Assembly (NCBI GenBank): GCA_010912705.1
Contig: POWB01000011.1
Coordinates: 62,001 to 126,000, forward strand
From: Halochromatium sp.
Lineage (GTDB): Bacteria; Pseudomonadota; Gammaproteobacteria; Chromatiales; Chromatiaceae
Length of the DNA stretch: 64,000 bases
Direction: 5' to 3'
Part shown: one piece after another, positions 38,825 to 46,959 of the stretch
Position numbering within the stretch: position 1 is the stretch's first letter
Layout: every line of letters begins with the position of its first letter
Position numbers and translations under genes: made by a program
Notes under the pieces: generated by a model
Told to the model about the DNA's origin: nothing
The model's input: only the letters and a program-made list of their open reading frames with translations
The model's database searches: none

Positions 38825-39013
38825 ATGGCCTTGCAAATCATCCGCGACCTCTGCACCGCCTGTGGCGACTGCGAATCCGTCTGCCCGACCGACAGCATCA
38901 CCCCATTCAAAGGCACCTATAAGATCGACGCCGCTACCTGCACCGAGTGCGACGACGCCGACCCGCAGTGCCTCGATGTCTGCATGGAAGATGACTGCAT
39001 CGTTCCTGCCTAA
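38825..39013 (+). CDS. nif-associated 2[4Fe-4S] ferredoxin
   Basis: The 62-residue electron carrier has Cys10, Cys13, Cys16 and Cys20 (CTACGDCESVCP) for one cluster and Cys39, Cys42, Cys49 and Cys53 for the other, plus an extra Cys58. The enlarged second motif (CTECDDADPQCLDVC) is typical of Chromatium-type ferredoxins. It probably feeds electrons to nitrogenase or its cofactor assembly. A cggagg site precedes the ATG. Confidence 0.92.
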   Translation: MALQIIRDLCTACGDCESVCPTDSITPFKGTYKIDAATCTECDDADPQCLDVCMEDDCIVPA

Positions 39014-39102
39014 GAAAGGTCGAGCGAAAAGCGCAAGCAACTAAAGGCTATCCGTGAGCCAGCAGCAAACGCCGCCGGACGCCCGCAAACCGCCAGAGCA
39101 CG

Positions 39103-39218
39103 AGCAGAGTCTGTCGGGTGGCGCCCGCCGGGGGCGTGCGCAGCAAGGATGCTGCGCTCGAGCCTCCAAGGACGGATTCACGGCGTCCCCCGGCGGGCGC
39201 TACCCGGCAGACTCTGCC
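39103..39218. repeat. 116-base imperfect palindromic element (MITE-like)
   Basis: Two arms of about 32 bases (39103-39134 and 39187-39218) are inverted copies with three differences, all transitions that can keep G-U pairing. Between them is a smaller hairpin (gcgcagc...gctgcgc). The element sits in the fdx-nafY spacer and resembles a small non-autonomous mobile element or an RNA-level hairpin. Confidence 0.6.
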
Positions 39219-39300
39219 TGCACCCAACTCACAGTCTCGGCCACCACCAACACCAAGCGCTACAACAAGGTCCCAGTCTCAACACCAAGGCTCAAGCCCA

Positions 39301-39340
39301 ACGCCAAGACGCCAAGACGCCAAGACGCCAAGACGCCAAG
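39301..39340. repeat. Five tandem copies of an 8-base unit
   Basis: The unit acgccaag is repeated five times without gaps, 44 bases before the nafY start codon. An 8-base period would shift frame, so this is not coding. It resembles the CGCxAAG array before nifS at 42584. Confidence 0.9.
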
Positions 39341-39383
39341 ACCCAGCCAAAGCCAATCAGGTAAGACAAGAAAGGAGCCACCG

Positions 39384-40097
39384 ATGACCCAACCGACCTT
39401 ATCCGAGGAGATCGCGCTCCGCATCGGCCTCGCCGCCCGCGCCCTCCCAGACACCGACATCCCTCGGCTCCTAAGCGTGCTTGCCGACGCCGTCGGTCTG
39501 CCACCAACCGCCGCAAACCTCGACAAACTCAGCGTCAAAGACCTCAAACAGGCCGCCGATGGCGAGCTCGCCGACATCGACAGCGCCGCCCTCAAAGAGG
39601 CCCTCGCACGCCTCAAAGGCCAAGGCAGCACCGACATCGAGCCCGCACCCGAGCCCGAGTCCTACAGCGACGGCGAACTGCCCAACTCGATCCGCGTCGC
39701 CTGCGCCTCCAACGGCGGCGAGCTGCTCGACGGCCACTTCGGCTCCTGCCAGCGCTTTCTGGTCTATCAGGTCTCCGCCGACAGCTACAAGCTCATCGCC
39801 TGCCGCGACATCGACCCCACCGCCGGCGAGCTACAAGACGACAAGAACAGCTATCGCGCCTCACTGATCGCCGACTGCCAGGTCCTCTACGTCGCCTCCA
39901 TCGGCGGCCCGGCCGCGGCCAAGGTCGTCAAGCGCGACATCCATCCGATCAAACGTCCGCAGATGGGCAACGCCCGCGAGCATATCGCCGAACTCTCGCG
40001 CACGCTCGCCGCAAAAACGCCACCCTGGCTCGCCAAGATCATGGGCACTGCAACCGAAGACCGCGTCCACTTCGAGCGATCCGCTGAAGAAGCATAA
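39384..40097 (+). CDS. nafY: NafY/NifX-type FeMo-cofactor binding protein
   Basis: The 237-residue protein has an alpha-helical N-terminal domain typical of NafY/NifY (about 5-80) and a C-terminal NifX/NifB-like dinitrogenase-cofactor domain (about 100-215). The latter has LPNSIRVACASNGGELLDGHFGS and LYVASIGGPAAAKVV. Such proteins hold FeMo-cofactor or apo-dinitrogenase during maturation. The ATG at 39384 is set by a strong aaaggag site. The open frame further upstream runs through repeats and is not coding. Confidence 0.88.
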   Translation: MTQPTLSEEIALRIGLAARALPDTDIPRLLSVLADAVGLPPTAANLDKLSVKDLKQAADGELADIDSAALKEALARLKGQGSTDIEPAPEPESYSDGELPNSIRVACASNGGELLDGHFGSCQRFLVYQVSADSYKLIACRDIDPTAGELQDDKNSYRASLIADCQVLYVASIGGPAAAKVVKRDIHPIKRPQMGNAREHIAELSRTLAAKTPPWLAKIMGTATEDRVHFERSAEEA

Positions 40098-40184
40098 GGA
40101 AACCCAAGACCCGCTCGAGACTGGCACGGACGCTTGCTCGCGCAAAACCGGCAGCACGGCGGCAGCCTGGAGCCAACACACAGC

Positions 40185-40463
40185 ATGATCACTCCAGTCT
40201 TTCTCGATCAGATCGAGACCATCCTCAGCCGAGCCGGGCTCAGCGCCGACTCGGTCGCGGCCCTGCGCGACGCCTTCCCAGACCATCATTTCACTCACTG
40301 TCTCGATGACGACATCAGCGCCGGCATCGAGCCAGTGCGGGAATCCGACGGCTTCAACCTCTACCTCATCGACGCCAGCGAGCACTGCCTGCGCTTCACC
40401 CGCGACCTCGACAGCGCCACCGGCCTGGTCCTCGCCGAGGTCAGCGACGAGGACTGCAACTGA
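40185..40463 (+). CDS. Small nif-cluster acidic protein
   Basis: The 92-residue acidic protein (LDQIETILSRAGLSADSVAALR, with Asp/Glu/His-rich middle) follows nafY by 87 bases. Similar short proteins are found beside nifX in gammaproteobacterial nif clusters (I believe DUF6129), but function is unknown. It converges with the Uma2 gene, separated by two bases. Confidence 0.65.
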   Translation: MITPVFLDQIETILSRAGLSADSVAALRDAFPDHHFTHCLDDDISAGIEPVRESDGFNLYLIDASEHCLRFTRDLDSATGLVLAEVSDEDCN

Positions 40464-40465
40464 CC

Positions 40466-41059
40466 TCAAAGCTCAACGGGTGGCAAACGCTCAAGCAGCT
40501 GATCCCAGAAGATCACCACACCCTCGAGCACAGCCACCGGCGTCTCACCGCCAAGCTCGACGACACTCGGCTTACCGTATCGGTCTTGATCGAGCTGGTA
40601 GATGGTGAGCACCCGGTCGATCGGATGCACCAGCCAATACTCGCGCACGCCAGCGCGCTCATAGATGCGCAGCTTGCGTACCTGATCATGGCTCGCAGTT
40701 CCGGGCGACAGCACCTCGACGGCCAGATCCGGCGCCCCACGTACCCCGCGCCGATCGGTCTTCGAGGCATCGCAGACCACCAGCACATCGGGCTGAACCA
40801 CCGTATCAATCTGCTCGTCGGCTTCGTCTCCCTTCGGCAGCCGCACATCGACTGGAGAGACGTAGGCGCGACAAGGATTGTCGAGCAATGCATTGGCAAG
40901 CTGCCGAAACACCTCACCAACAATATCCTGATGGTCCAACGTCGGCGCCGGCGCCATCAGATAGGCGACGCCATCGATCAGCTCATAGCGCACATCGTCC
41001 GGCCAGGTCAGATATTCACCATAGGTGTGATAGTCGGTATCTCGCTGAGGGAGCCCCAT
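40466..41059 (-). CDS. Uma2-family (DUF820) restriction-endonuclease-fold protein
   Basis: The 197-residue protein shows the PD-(D/E)xK pattern of Uma2/DUF820: VQPDVLVVCD, then PDLAVEVLSP, then RKLRIYERAGVREYWLVHP. These proteins are abundant in cyanobacteria and purple bacteria and often multi-copy; the role is unknown. It is convergent with the nif genes and likely an insertion between the two nif units. Confidence 0.85.
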   Translation of the reverse strand: MGLPQRDTDYHTYGEYLTWPDDVRYELIDGVAYLMAPAPTLDHQDIVGEVFRQLANALLDNPCRAYVSPVDVRLPKGDEADEQIDTVVQPDVLVVCDASKTDRRGVRGAPDLAVEVLSPGTASHDQVRKLRIYERAGVREYWLVHPIDRVLTIYQLDQDRYGKPSVVELGGETPVAVLEGVVIFWDQLLERLPPVEL

Positions 41060-41176
41060 CAGTCTTTCCCCTTATTCAATGTAAAGATCAGCTCGTCGAC
41101 TGTCCGCATCGTATCGCTTGAATCAATCCCAAAGCACAAAAAATGCGAGTGCGCGTTACGCTGCCGACAACCTGCT

Positions 41177-41192
41177 TGTCGCAAGCCCGACA
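41177..41192 (+). promoter_or_regulatory. NifA upstream activator site for nifU
   Basis: This is an exact TGT-N10-ACA site (TGT 41177-41179, ACA 41190-41192), about 77 bases upstream of a GG-N10-GC promoter. The outer TGT/ACA bases and the inner part (tgtcgcaagcccgaca) form a near-palindrome. Confidence 0.78.
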
Positions 41193-41253
41193 ACCCGTGC
41201 CAAGATGCGGATGGAATCTCTTGAATATCAGAGACCTAACATCTCCACCACTC

Positions 41254-41270
41254 TAGGCCCAAGAGTTGCT
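41254..41270 (+). promoter_or_regulatory. Sigma-54 promoter of nifUS
   Basis: The sequence taggcccaagagttgct has GG at 41256-41257, GC at 41268-41269 and ten bases between, with TTGCT at -12. The -24 half is weaker than that of nifH (AGGCCC). It lies about 95 bases before the nifU ATG. Confidence 0.72.
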
Positions 41271-41362
41271 TACCAAGACAGCCATGCGGATTCTCAATCG
41301 CACCGCCCGGCGCCCTCTCTCAGCGCTAGCAGCCGTCTTTAACTCGAGCCTGGAGCCAGACC

Positions 41363-42481
41363 ATGTGGGATTACTCAGACACCGTCAAAGAGCACTTCTT
41401 CAACCCGCGCAATGCCGGCGCCGTCGCTGACTCCAATGCGATCGGCGAGGTCGGCTCCCTCTCCTGTGGCGATGCGCTGCGCCTGACCCTGAAGGTCGAC
41501 CCAGAGAACGAGACCATCCTCGACGCTGGCTTCCAGACCTTCGGCTGCGGCTCGGCAATCGCCTCTAGCTCGGCGCTGACCGAGATCATCAAGGGTATGA
41601 CGCTTGATCAGGCCCTCAAGGTCAGCAATCAGGACATCGCCGACTACCTCGACGGCCTGCCGCCAGAGAAGATGCACTGCTCGGTGATGGGTCGCGAAGC
41701 CCTGCAATCGGCGGTCGCCAACTACCGCGGCGAGGTCTGGAGCGACGATCATGAAGAAGGCGCCATGATCTGCAAGTGCTTCGCCGTCGACGAGGTGCTG
41801 ATCGAAGAGACCATCCGCGCCAATAATCTCAGCAGCGTCGAAGAGGTGTCGAATTACACCAAGGCCGGAGGTGGCTGCTCGGCCTGCCATGAAGGTATCG
41901 AGGAGGTGCTCGCGCGCGTGCTTGCATCGCAGGGGCGCAGCTTCCAGCCTTCTGAGCCACCGGCGAAAGCGCCTGAGCGCAAACGCGTTGCTGTTGGCAT
42001 GCCGCTGATGCCGACCCGCGCGCAGACCTCGGTATTGGCTGCAGAGCAGGCGCCAGCGGCAGTTTCACCAACCGCGACATCGACCACGCCAAGACAACAA
42101 ACATCCGCAGTCTCAGCGAGCGCTACGTCCTCCAGCAAACGCCCAGCTGCCGCGGCTGAATCCTCAGTTGTCGCAGCAGGACAACCAGATGGGATTGAGT
42201 CCAAGACGGCTCCTCGCCCCAAGCTGAGCAACCTCGCCCGCATCCGCCGCATCGAGCAAACTATCGAATCCATCCGCCCGAATCTGCAGCGCGATCATGG
42301 CGACGTCGAGCTCATCGACGTCGACGGCAAGAACGTCTTCGTCAAGATGGTCGGTGCCTGCTCTGGCTGCCAGCTCGCCTCGGTCACGCTCGAAGGCATC
42401 CAGGAGCGTATCTGCGAGGATCTCGGCGAGCTGGTTCGCGTGCTGCCGGAACAGGCGATGGCCGTCGCTCAGCGCGCCTGA
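41363..42481 (+). CDS. nifU: NifU Fe-S cluster scaffold
   Basis: The 372-residue scaffold has an IscU-like domain with Cys35, Cys62 and Cys106, a central [2Fe-2S] domain with Cys137, Cys139, Cys172 and Cys175, and a C-terminal Nfu domain with Cys333 and Cys336 ([10 protein letters not shown]). These positions agree with the Azotobacter protein up to 175. A Ala/Ser/Thr-rich linker of about 80 residues (205-285) between central and C-terminal domains is longer than usual. It assembles clusters for nitrogenase with NifS. Confidence 0.95.
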   Translation: MWDYSDTVKEHFFNPRNAGAVADSNAIGEVGSLSCGDALRLTLKVDPENETILDAGFQTFGCGSAIASSSALTEIIKGMTLDQALKVSNQDIADYLDGLPPEKMHCSVMGREALQSAVANYRGEVWSDDHEEGAMICKCFAVDEVLIEETIRANNLSSVEEVSNYTKAGGGCSACHEGIEEVLARVLASQGRSFQPSEPPAKAPERKRVAVGMPLMPTRAQTSVLAAEQAPAAVSPTATSTTPRQQTSAVSASATSSSKRPAAAAESSVVAAGQPDGIESKTAPRPKLSNLARIRRIEQTIESIRPNLQRDHGDVELIDVDGKNVFVKMVGACSGCQLASVTLEGIQERICEDLGELVRVLPEQAMAVAQRA

Positions 42482-42583
42482 GCCTGTGTTTCGACGAAAA
42501 ACAGCCTGAGTCAACGGCAACAGCTCAGGCGAGTCCGTCAGGCGAAGGCCTTGCTAAAGAGCCTGGCGAAAAAAGAAGAGATC

Positions 42584-42615
42584 ACGCGAAGCCGCGAAGC
42601 CGCGAAGGCGCTAAG
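42584..42615. repeat. Four tandem 8-base units, CGCxAAG type
   Basis: The units acgcgaag, ccgcgaag, ccgcgaag and gcgctaag follow one another 40 bases before the nifS start. They share the spacing and core of the array at 39301, so both nif units carry this element just upstream of an internal gene. Confidence 0.8.
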
Positions 42616-42655
42616 AGAAGACGCCAAGAAGAGAAGACTCGGCCCAACGAACACC

Positions 42656-43906
42656 ATGAGCCTAACCAGCATGTCCAGCGATCAAACCACTCCCGGTATC
42701 TATCTCGACAACAACGCCACCACCATGGTCGCACCCGAAGTGGTCGAGGCCATGCTGCCCTACTTCAGCGAGCAGTTCGGTAATGCCTCCTCGATGCATC
42801 AGTTCGGCGATCGGGTCGGGCGCGCCATCAAGACCGCGCGCCAGCAGGTGCAAGCCTTGCTTGGCGCCGAGCTCGACTCCGAGATCGTCTTCACCTCTTG
42901 CGGCACCGAGTCCGATTCGACCGCCATCTTGTCCGCGCTCAAGGCCCAGCCGGCGCGCCGCGAGATCATCACCACGGTGGTCGAACATCCGGCGGTGCTG
43001 AGCCTCTGCGAGCATCTGGAGAAGGACGGCTATAGCGTTCACAGGCTCGAGGTCGATGAGCAGGGGCGTCTCGATCTCGCGCACTACCAATCGCTGCTCA
43101 GCGATCAGGTCGCCATCGTCTCGGTGATGTGGGCCAACAACGAGACCGGTACCCTGTTCCCGGTCGAGCAGATGGCCGAGATGGCACGCGAGGCCGGCGT
43201 GATGTTCCATACCGACGCGGTGCAAGCCGTTGGCAAGCTGCCGATCGATCTCAAGACGACGGCCATCGACATGCTCTCGCTGTCCGGGCACAAGCTGCAT
43301 GCGCCCAAAGGCATCGGTGTGCTCTATCTGCGTCGCGGCACCCGCTTCCGTCCGCTGCTGCGTGGTGGCCATCAAGAGCGCGGTCGACGTGCTGGCACCG
43401 AGAATAGCGCCTCGATCGTCGCGCTAGGCAAGGCCTGCGAGCTGGCCCAAGCCCATCTCGAGACCGAGCGCACCCAGGTCGCCGCGCTGCGCGATCGGCT
43501 TGAGCAAGGCATTCTTGAGGTGGTCCCAAACAGCTTCGTCACTGGTGATCCCAGCAATCGACTGCCGAACACCAGCAACATCGCCTTCGAGTTCATCGAG
43601 GGCGAGGCCATCCTGCTGCTGCTCAACAAGCTCGGCATCGCCGCATCCAGTGGATCGGCCTGCACCTCAGGCTCGCTCGAGCCAAGCCATGTGATGCGCG
43701 CCATGGGCATCCCCTTCACTGCCGCCCACGGCACCACCCGCTTCTCGCTCTCGCGCTACACCACGGCTGAGGAGATCGAGCGCGTCATCGAAGCCGTGCC
43801 ACCGGTCGTCGCCCAACTGCGCAAGCTCTCGCCCTACTGGGATCAAGACCGCCCAGCAACCGAGGGCCAGGGGCATCAAGCCAGCTTTCAGCCCGCTTAT
43901 GCCTGA
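42656..43906 (+). CDS. nifS: Cysteine desulfurase NifS
   Basis: The 416-residue PLP enzyme supplies sulfur to NifU. Lys213 (SGHKLHAPKG) should bind PLP, and Cys336 (SSGSACTSG) is the persulfide cysteine. The ATG at 42656 is used; a second ATG at 42671 is possible. The longer open frame from 42551 crosses the tandem repeat and has no NifS similarity. It is cotranscribed with nifU. Confidence 0.95.
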   Translation: MSLTSMSSDQTTPGIYLDNNATTMVAPEVVEAMLPYFSEQFGNASSMHQFGDRVGRAIKTARQQVQALLGAELDSEIVFTSCGTESDSTAILSALKAQPARREIITTVVEHPAVLSLCEHLEKDGYSVHRLEVDEQGRLDLAHYQSLLSDQVAIVSVMWANNETGTLFPVEQMAEMAREAGVMFHTDAVQAVGKLPIDLKTTAIDMLSLSGHKLHAPKGIGVLYLRRGTRFRPLLRGGHQERGRRAGTENSASIVALGKACELAQAHLETERTQVAALRDRLEQGILEVVPNSFVTGDPSNRLPNTSNIAFEFIEGEAILLLLNKLGIAASSGSACTSGSLEPSHVMRAMGIPFTAAHGTTRFSLSRYTTAEEIERVIEAVPPVVAQLRKLSPYWDQDRPATEGQGHQASFQPAYA

Positions 43907-43953
43907 TGCCTACCAACCCGCGTCGGCGCCAAATCGAGTCTTATCTTGCGGCC

Positions 43954-44325
43954 TCACTGCTGCGATAACCGCTCATTGAACAATGGCTCGGCGCCGATCA
44001 AGGGTATCAGCCGCAAGAGAACCTCCTCTAGAACCCCGGATTCAGCCTCGGCAACCTTCTTCACCTTGCGCACCCGCCAGTCGAGGGTCTGAATCAGGTT
44101 GGCGGCGACAACCGATGTCGAGTCGAGGTTGTTGACGGGCACCTCTGTGGCCGCACCCCGGATACTGGTACTGATCGGGCAGCAGATGAGCAGGCCAGTC
44201 GCCTGGTTATAAGCCCTGCTCGACAACACCAGCGCCGGACGGTACTTGCCGATCTCTTTGCCTTTGGTCGGCTCGAAATCAACAAAGACGATGTCGCACC
44301 GCGCCGGAATGTAGCGGCCAGCCAT
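43954..44325 (-). CDS. mazF: MazF/PemK-family toxin
   Basis: The 123-residue protein matches MazF/PemK mRNA interferases: RCDIVFVDFEPTKGKEIGKYRPALVLS near the N-terminus and LICCPISTSIRGAATEVPV in the middle. It lies directly downstream of an AbrB-type antitoxin gene with one base between stop and start, so they form a type II toxin-antitoxin pair. It converges on nifS. Confidence 0.9.
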   Translation of the reverse strand: MAGRYIPARCDIVFVDFEPTKGKEIGKYRPALVLSSRAYNQATGLLICCPISTSIRGAATEVPVNNLDSTSVVAANLIQTLDWRVRKVKKVAEAESGVLEEVLLRLIPLIGAEPLFNERLSQQ

Positions 44326-44326
44326 G

Positions 44327-44608
44327 TCATTCCCCTAGCTCATGGCCCAGCAGCGTCGGCAATTCATCGGCATGGGCCTTTTCCGGCGTCATGCCCGCAA
44401 TCAGGTCAGCCTCGGTATAGGGAAGCCGGGATGGCTTCTCGGCCTCCTTGCGGGTAATCAGCAACCCCTCTTCGGTCACCTCAATGGCCACCTTGTCGCC
44501 TTTGCCGAGACGAGCCAAGTGCCCGATCGGGCGGGTGATGCGGATGCCCAAGCTATTACCCCAAGGTTGGACCCTTCCCTCAAACCGGGCTTTAGCCGAT
44601 GCAGCCAT
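44327..44608 (-). CDS. mazE: MazE/AbrB-type antitoxin
   Basis: The 93-residue protein has the swapped-hairpin AbrB DNA-binding fold at its N-terminus (VQPWGNSLGIRITRPI, KGDKVAIEV) and a flexible C-terminal tail that would neutralise MazF. It precedes the toxin gene, as usual, and should repress the pair. Confidence 0.88.
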   Translation of the reverse strand: MAASAKARFEGRVQPWGNSLGIRITRPIGHLARLGKGDKVAIEVTEEGLLITRKEAEKPSRLPYTEADLIAGMTPEKAHADELPTLLGHELGE

Positions 44609-44803
44609 CAGGCCCCCAATGTTGTCACGTTGTAGTTACGTCGAAGTGTAGTCGGAGGCTGTAGCTTGTCAATCATCCTGCTGCGCCAGATCGAGCGTCA
44701 TCGATCCAACAGCCCGGCGCTCCATACTGCTGGAAATGCCGGGTCCTTGATGCGTGTAGCCGTCTACCTTCTAGATCTCGGTGAATGTCCTACAGCGGTG
44801 CTT

Positions 44804-45427
44804 TCAGAATTCCTCGTCGCCAAAGTCATCAAAAAAGCCGCCGCCATCGTCCTCGGCCGGCAGATCTGGCTCGGCGAGACCGGGATCATCTAAAGCGCCA
44901 GCATCTGCCGGAGCAGCATCGGCCGGCGCGGCCTCAGCATGATCTGAGAACAGCCCGCCGATCGCATTGCCGAGCAGCACGCCACCAGCAACACCAACCG
45001 CGGTCTGCATCGCACCAGCGAGGAAGCCTCCGCCCTGCATCGCCGCAGCTTGCGGCTGCTGTGCGGTCTGAGAGCCCCAGCCGCCCGAGCGGACGGGTCT
45101 GCCAGGTGCGGCTGATGGAGCTGGCGGTGCCGCCGGTGGCTGCGGTGCAGCACCAGCACCAAACAGCCCGCCAAGGAAGCCACCGCCGCCGGCCTGCGGC
45201 CGCGAGGCAAGCTCCTTCTCCAGGGTCTCGACTCGGCTCTGCAGTTGTTGCAGGGCGTGCTCCTGCACAATCACCGCCTGTGCCATCAGATAAGGTGCCG
45301 CAGGCTGCTGCTGCACCAAGGAGCCGATCAGGCGCTCGGCCTCGGCATCACGCGGGCCACTCTGGCTCTCGGCCTGCCTCAGACGCTCGAACAGACCTTC
45401 AATTGCTGTTTGATCTTGGACGTTCAT
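44804..45427 (-). CDS. DUF2076 family protein
   Basis: The 207-residue protein fits DUF2076: N-terminal FERLRQAESQSGPRDAEAERLI and PYLMAQAVIVQEHALQQ, Gly/Pro/Ala-rich low-complexity middle, a hydrophobic Gly-rich stretch (VGVAGGVLLGNAIGGLF) and an acidic C-terminus ending DDFGDEEF. Function is unknown. Confidence 0.75.
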   Translation of the reverse strand: MNVQDQTAIEGLFERLRQAESQSGPRDAEAERLIGSLVQQQPAAPYLMAQAVIVQEHALQQLQSRVETLEKELASRPQAGGGGFLGGLFGAGAAPQPPAAPPAPSAAPGRPVRSGGWGSQTAQQPQAAAMQGGGFLAGAMQTAVGVAGGVLLGNAIGGLFSDHAEAAPADAAPADAGALDDPGLAEPDLPAEDDGGGFFDDFGDEEF

Positions 45428-45548
45428 CGTAGAAGTCTCTCAGGGTGAGTGAGGTCGAATGATAACCGACGGCACGAAAATCAGAGCACAGACAAGCGCA
45501 CACTGCCTGAACAGACCTTCACCGGAGAACCGCTGATGGAAACCTTCG

Positions 45549-45707
45549 TCAGTTTGACTCTGACGACGGCGGAAGCTCGAGCTTTGCCTCTAGCCGAGCG
45601 AGCCGTTCTTCTAGCCCCGGGGTGTTCAGCTGTGGGTCACGCGCCTTGGTGTCGGCGACGGTTGTGCTGTCGGTCGCATGGGTCAGATTGCGTTGATTGG
45701 TGGCCAT
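45549..45707 (-). pseudogene. Mini-gvpJ copy 1 (core domain deleted)
   Basis: The ATG at 45705-45707 opens a 52-codon frame whose first 19 residues and last ~30 match GvpJ at 55783-56100, but the 55 core residues are absent. It ends differently from copy 2 (PPSSESN instead of PPASSE). A piece of the gvpK tail lies directly upstream. It is either a truncated remnant or, because the frame is intact, a short expressed peptide. Confidence 0.7.
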
Positions 45708-45713
45708 GATGCT

Positions 45714-45753
45714 TCCTTAGAGCAGTCGGCCCAGCGGACCGAGGTCGAGATTC
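45714..45753 (-). pseudogene. gvpK 3'-end fragment
   Basis: Forty bases match the last codons of gvpK (LNLDLGPLGRLL then stop, compare 56110-56145) with one base difference. It joins the arsA-like fragment without a break. Confidence 0.75.
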
Positions 45754-45814
45754 AAGAAAGCCACGCAGCTCATCACGATACCGCTACCGCAGCGCGGAAA
45801 AGACCTGCACCGCC
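45754..45814 (-). pseudogene. ArsA-like gene fragment
   Basis: Sixty-one bases match 57481-57541 inside the gvp-cluster ATPase gene, with most of the differences G to A on the plus strand. It directly abuts the gvpK fragment, so the junction records a rearrangement that removed about 1.3 kb. Confidence 0.7.
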
Positions 45815-46067
45815 CCCGACGCCCGTCAGCCCCGAGTTGGGCGTTGACGGCGCATCCCACCCCCGCTAGCCTCATTCCTCAGGCCAACCTGGACGCTCGG
45901 GGTGGCTTGAATTTCCCATCCGTCATTTGTCCGGGCTCCACGCTGCTCTCGAACTCGCCTTCGCAGGCGGCTGTCACCGCGACGCGGTCGCCTGCGAATT
46001 GCATGGCATGGAAGGCATGCTACTGTTGCTTAACGAGCTCACACCAATTATTCGCACCAGTGCAAAC
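45815..46067. other. Spacer with no recognised gene
   Basis: Apart from the copied gvp pieces before it, this stretch shows no gene I can support. It leads into the exported protein at 46068. Confidence 0.5.
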
Positions 46068-46826
46068 ATGATGGCGTCTTTTCGACCCGCTGCGATCGGT
46101 CTTTGGGCGGCGCTCGCTGTTCACGTCGACGTACCGGTTGCTGCCTCGTCACAGGAGGATGAATCGCTCGGCGCTCAGGAATCAGTGTCGCGTCCGCTGT
46201 CGCCGGAGTATGACCTCGGCAGGGATGGATCGGTGACGCTGAGGATCTGCTTCAATTGGTCGTGCTCACAGCGCGAGATCCTGCGCTTCACCTCTGAAGA
46301 CATGGCTCTCGTCAAGGAGCGAATGGCAACTTGTTCAGGTACGAGTCTCCATGACCGACTCCAGCGTGTGCGTATCGGCGTCTGGCAAATGGAACTGCTA
46401 GCCGAGAAGTATCAACCGCTGCTAGCCAACGACTTGTCCATCAATGATGACAGGAGGGCTAACGGTCGCACGGATTGCGTCGACAACTCGACCAACACGA
46501 CGACTTACCTAAACATTCTGAGGGATGCTGGAGGCCTGACGGGGTGGACGGTCTCTCGGCCACAGGTGCGGAAGCGTTTCGACGTCAACGCGGTTCACTG
46601 GACAGCAGTGCTCGTCGACAACAAAAGTGGAATGCCCTGGAGTATTGACTCCTGGTTCCGTCCGAACGGGCACCTGCCGATGGTCATGCCGCTTCGGAAC
46701 TGGAGGCGCGAAGAAAAGGGCTGGGAGCCGCCGTTAAACCGCCTGAACCCGACCCCGCGTTCGATCCACGACCTCTGCCTGTCGCCATCAGGTGCACCGG
46801 CGAATGCGGAGGCGACGGTCTTTTGA
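46068..46826 (+). CDS. Exported protein with papain/transglutaminase-like Cys-His-Asp pattern
   Basis: The 252-residue protein starts MMASFRPAAIGLWAALAVHV, a short signal peptide ending near PVAA. Three conserved-looking spots are TDCVDNSTNT (Cys137), VHWTAVLVD (His177) and WSIDSWF (Asp194), the order and spacing of a papain-fold or transglutaminase-like catalytic triad. I do not recognise the family. An L,D-transpeptidase gene converges on it from 46960, so a cell-envelope role is possible. The longer frame from 45927 lacks a signal. Confidence 0.6.
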   Translation: MMASFRPAAIGLWAALAVHVDVPVAASSQEDESLGAQESVSRPLSPEYDLGRDGSVTLRICFNWSCSQREILRFTSEDMALVKERMATCSGTSLHDRLQRVRIGVWQMELLAEKYQPLLANDLSINDDRRANGRTDCVDNSTNTTTYLNILRDAGGLTGWTVSRPQVRKRFDVNAVHWTAVLVDNKSGMPWSIDSWFRPNGHLPMVMPLRNWRREEKGWEPPLNRLNPTPRSIHDLCLSPSGAPANAEATVF

Positions 46827-46959
46827 CAGATAGAGGTTCAACGCTCGTCAAGGTTGCTGGCGGCCCCACCCACCCAAGCGGGCGTCCATACCCGGGACTT
46901 GGCGCAGATGTCCGAAACTGGGCGGGCTAGATCATAGGCGGGCTAAATCGATCGTCGGA

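Larger units (their letters stand above)
41060..41362. other. Uma2-nifU divergent spacer
   Basis: The spacer holds the nifU regulatory sites listed separately: a NifA site at 41177-41192 and a sigma-54 promoter at 41254-41270. No other gene is evident. Confidence 0.75.

Noticed and set aside
39301-39340. CRISPR-like tandem repeat
   Set aside because: Units are 8 bases with no spacers and no cas genes nearby.
39054-39383. N-terminal extension of nafY
   Set aside because: It crosses a palindromic element and an 8-base repeat array; aaaggag supports the ATG at 39384.
45449-45709. Plus-strand small protein at the gvp scar
   Set aside because: It reads the reverse strand of a gvpJ-derived fragment and recurs at 48755 and 55482 for the same reason.
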